From: Paenibacillus sp. | GTDB taxonomy: Bacteria > Bacillota > Bacilli > Paenibacillales > Paenibacillaceae | Direction: 5' to 3' | DNA: 7,771 bases | NCBI GenBank assembly: GCA_029256665.1 | Contig: JAQSXN010000161.1 | Coordinates: 1-7,771 of the forward strand | Shown: positions 6,068 to 7,771 of the stretch, piece after piece | Position numbering within the stretch: position 1 is the stretch's first letter | Layout: the number at the start of each line of letters is the position of its first letter | The notes under the pieces: generated by a model | Told to the model about the DNA's origin: nothing | Database searches by the model: none | The model's input: the letters and a program-made list of their open reading frames with translations, nothing else | Program-made: the position numbers and the translations under genes

Positions 6068-6669
6068 AATGTGCGGAAGTTCAAGATAAATTCGCCTTGT
6101 ATTGGGATATGTCGGAGGATGATCCGGATAGAATAGAGATGGAAGCGCATCTGCTGGACTGTCAGGAATGCGCGGACTTATTCGGCGTGTGGGAAGAGAG
6201 CGAGCTCCTCATCCGCGAATATTCGGAGGAGACGATGCCGATCGGACCATCCGATCACGTCATGCGCAACGTCATGGACAGGATCTACGCCGAACAATCC
6301 TGGTTTATGCCGGTTCCCAGCAAGAGCTATCAATTCTCCAAATCGTTCCGCCGAAATATCGCGATTTTGATCGCGGCATGTATGGCGATGTTCGCCTGCG
6401 CGTTTTTTGTATTCGTATTCGATTACAGGGAAGCGCCCAGCCAAGCGGAGATGCAAGCCATGACGGGATTGATCGACACGGTCAACGCTTCCGGCGACGA
6501 CGTGCTTGGAGCGGCGGGCTTCTACGCGGAAGTGCCTGTAGCAAGCATCAGCGATCCGTTCGTGCTGCAGGTGGTGCCGACTTTCCCTCAATATTATGTG
6601 GCGTTATCGCTTCTCGGCCTCGTGATGGCGCTGTTGATTCTCAACTGGTTGTCAAGAACGCGGCACTAG
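6064..6669 (+). CDS. Membrane anti-sigma factor, zinc-finger (HxxxCxxC) type
   Basis: Putative inhibitor of the preceding ECF sigma factor. The N-terminal cytoplasmic domain has the ZAS signature: C3, then H29-LLD-C33-QE-C36, expected to bind zinc and clamp the sigma factor. Two hydrophobic segments follow, about 98-119 (NIAILIAACMAMFACAFFVF) and 177-196 (YYVALSLLGLVMALLILNWL), joined by an exterior loop of about 57 residues. Both ends would then face the cytoplasm, unlike single-pass RsiW-type proteins. It has 201 residues. Translation is coupled to the sigma gene (ATGA), with GAGGGG at 6047-6052. Release probably involves regulated proteolysis as in this family, but the signal and the proteases cannot be read from the window. 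Confidence 0.88.
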   Translation: MKCAEVQDKFALYWDMSEDDPDRIEMEAHLLDCQECADLFGVWEESELLIREYSEETMPIGPSDHVMRNVMDRIYAEQSWFMPVPSKSYQFSKSFRRNIAILIAACMAMFACAFFVFVFDYREAPSQAEMQAMTGLIDTVNASGDDVLGAAGFYAEVPVASISDPFVLQVVPTFPQYYVALSLLGLVMALLILNWLSRTRH

Positions 6670-6685
6670 GAGGTTGCATGCAGAC

Positions 6686-6693
6686 AGAAGGAG
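6686..6693 (+). promoter_or_regulatory. Ribosome binding site fixing the TTG start of the phosphatase
   Basis: AGAAGGAG ends nine bases before TTG at 6703, the only start in this frame that places the catalytic RHG motif at residues 7-9. A second, stronger AGGAGG at 6668-6673 points instead to an out-of-frame ATG at 6678. Confidence 0.7.
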
Positions 6694-6702
6694 TGGAGCG
6701 TA

Positions 6703-7284
6703 TTGTTGATCGGATTGGTGAGGCACGGAGAGACGGATTGGAATGCGGGAGCGATCCTGCAGGGACAGACGGATATTCCGCTCAACGACAAAGGGCTTAA
6801 ACAAGCGGCGGCGCTAGCGGAGCGGCTGGCGGCCGAAGAGAAGGTTTGGGATGCCGTGCTGTCAAGCGATCTATCCAGAGCCAGAACGACCGCGGAGGTT
6901 ATAGCCAATCGGCTTCAAATCCCGCTGATGGAGGCGGATGTCCGGCTGCGCGAGAGATTTTTCGGGCAGCTCGAAGGGACGACGTTAGAGCAACGCGAAG
7001 AAAAGTGGGGCAAGGATTGGCGGTCGCTCGATCTCGGGGCGGAGAGCGATGGCGACATGCGGGCACGCGGCATGTCAGTCATTCAAGCGCTGGCGGACAG
7101 CGCGGCCGGGAGCAATATTCTGATCGTCTCCCATGGGAGCTTTATCGCGCAGCTGCTCCAGGCGATGTGCGGGAATCTCAAGGATCAGCGGCTCGGCAAC
7201 GTTTCTTATAACATTCTCTCGCTTCATGAAGGCAAGTGGGAGTCGGTCCTGCATAATTGCACGAAGCACTTGAATACCGTGTAA
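6703..7284 (+). CDS. Histidine phosphatase family protein (phosphoglycerate mutase-like)
   Basis: Branch 1 histidine phosphatase, probably cytoplasmic, with 193 residues and no signal peptide. The N-terminal LVRHGETDWN (5-14) carries R7 and the phospho-acceptor H8. SSDLSRARTTAE (54-65) supplies the second arginine, E84 in RERFFGQLEG (82-92) is the likely acid, and H144 in LIVSHGS (140-146) is the second catalytic histidine. The compact size argues against true dPGM and for a broad-specificity or PhoE/CobC/GpmB-like phosphatase; the substrate cannot be told. It starts at TTG, 33 bases after the anti-sigma stop, so it is probably the third gene of the sigma operon and ends at the terminator 7331-7371. 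Whether it has any role in the stress response is unknown. Confidence 0.9.
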   Translation: MLIGLVRHGETDWNAGAILQGQTDIPLNDKGLKQAAALAERLAAEEKVWDAVLSSDLSRARTTAEVIANRLQIPLMEADVRLRERFFGQLEGTTLEQREEKWGKDWRSLDLGAESDGDMRARGMSVIQALADSAAGSNILIVSHGSFIAQLLQAMCGNLKDQRLGNVSYNILSLHEGKWESVLHNCTKHLNTV

Positions 7285-7330
7285 AGCCAATGGCCGCCGT
7301 ACCGTTTTTCTATTAGAAGCAATTATGAAT

Positions 7331-7371
7331 TAACCGCCAGATCGCCTCAGACGATCCGAGCGGTTATTTTT
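7331..7371 (+). terminator. Intrinsic terminator after the phosphatase gene
   Basis: TAACCGC (7331-7337) pairs with GCGGTTA (7360-7366). Inside it GATCG (7340-7344) pairs with CGATC (7352-7356) around a seven-base loop, and TTTTT follows (7367-7371). It closes the sigma operon. Confidence 0.9.
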
Positions 7372-7414
7372 GTGCGCAAATTAGGCACATGTCGACCGAC
7401 AAAGCAAGCTGCGA

Positions 7415-7436
7415 CCGAATAGGTATTAAAATTCGG
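7415..7436. repeat. Inverted repeat CCGAAT-N10-ATTCGG
   Basis: CCGAAT (7415-7420) and ATTCGG (7431-7436) are perfect inverted repeats with a ten-base AT-rich centre, in the leader of the last gene. No strong promoter is visible here; the best pair nearby is TTGTCC (7439-7444) with TTTAGT (7463-7468), 18 bases apart. A second imperfect palindrome, TGTCG-AC-CGACA, lies at 7390-7401. Confidence 0.4.
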
Positions 7437-7510
7437 AATTGTCCAATAATGGTAATAAAACCTTTAGTGATCGTCCGGAGCTAATGGCCAGGCGAGGAAA
7501 GGAGCGAGCC

Positions 7511-7771
7511 ATGAATTTATCGGACATGCTCGGCTATGCGGACATCGGCCAGCTCAGCCGAATCGCGAACGTCTATCGATGCGAGTGCAACGGCAATTCC
7601 AAAAACGAGTTGATTCAATCGATTCTAGCGACGGTCAGCCGCCATGACGTATTCGAAGAACAAATCAGCGTGATGAAGCTGGAGGAAATGCGGTTTCTGA
7701 ACTCGCTGCTCTTTGAGACAAGAGAGTCTTACAGTCTTGAGGATTTAATCGCTCGCGTGCAGCAGTCTCGC
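7511..7771 (+). CDS. Unrecognised protein, N-terminal 87 codons only
   Basis: The frame is open from ATG 7511 to the window edge, so the 3' end is missing. AAAGGAG at 7498-7504 ends six bases before the ATG, a good site. The visible part starts MNLSDMLGYADIGQLSRIAN and is rich in short amphipathic helices. The segment QLSRIANVYRCECNGNSKNE followed by LIQSIL (residues 14-39) recalls the two-helix layout of SAP-like or Rho-N-like nucleic-acid-binding domains (helix, small-residue turn, K-x-E-L-I helix), but this is resemblance only. The rest is charged and helical (FEEQISVMKLEEMRFLNSLL). It has no signal peptide or membrane segment. The gene lies behind the operon terminator, so it has its own promoter. 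Function unknown. Confidence 0.8.
   Translation, partial: MNLSDMLGYADIGQLSRIANVYRCECNGNSKNELIQSILATVSRHDVFEEQISVMKLEEMRFLNSLLFETRESYSLEDLIARVQQSR

Overview
The window looks like a chromosomal segment from a spore-forming Bacillota, most likely Paenibacillaceae (Paenibacillus/Cohnella type). The reasons are the gene order trpF-trpB-trpA-hisC-tyrA, strong GGAGG-type ribosome binding sites, intrinsic terminators with T-tracts, moderately GC-rich genes between AT-rich gaps, and an ECF sigma/zinc-finger anti-sigma pair. The genus is inferred from style, not from a database match. All genes run on the + strand.

Region 1 (1-5065) is the end of the aromatic amino acid supra-operon. It holds a 5'-truncated trpF, then trpB and trpA, tightly packed with overlapping ends. 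After trpA comes an intrinsic terminator and a 318-base gap rich in inverted repeats, with candidate promoters. hisC (histidinol-phosphate/aromatic aminotransferase) and tyrA (prephenate dehydrogenase with a C-terminal ACT domain) follow, closed by a strong terminator. trpFBA finish tryptophan synthesis, while TyrA and HisC supply the tyrosine branch and HisC also serves histidine. In Bacillus subtilis an aro gene follows tyrA; here the cluster stops at tyrA.

Region 2 (5066-5470) has no convincing protein gene. It carries a perfect sigma-A promoter (TTGACA, 17-base spacer, TATAAT) and, about 60 bases later, a textbook terminator with a UUCG tetraloop. Together they define a free-standing transcript of about 80 nt that can fold with a C/U-rich loop: a candidate small RNA and the most interesting item here. 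Downstream are a small palindrome and a possible ECF-type promoter.

Region 3 (5471-7371) is a probable operon: an ECF sigma factor, its putative membrane-bound HxxxCxxC anti-sigma factor (ATGA overlap), and a histidine phosphatase starting at TTG, closed by a terminator. The first two genes probably form a cell-envelope stress switch; the phosphatase's role is unknown.

Region 4 (7372-7771) begins a new unit: a leader with an inverted repeat whose arms match the palindrome upstream of the sigma gene, then the first 87 codons of an unrecognised protein cut by the window edge. No tRNA, rRNA, CRISPR array, insertion sequence or T-box was seen.
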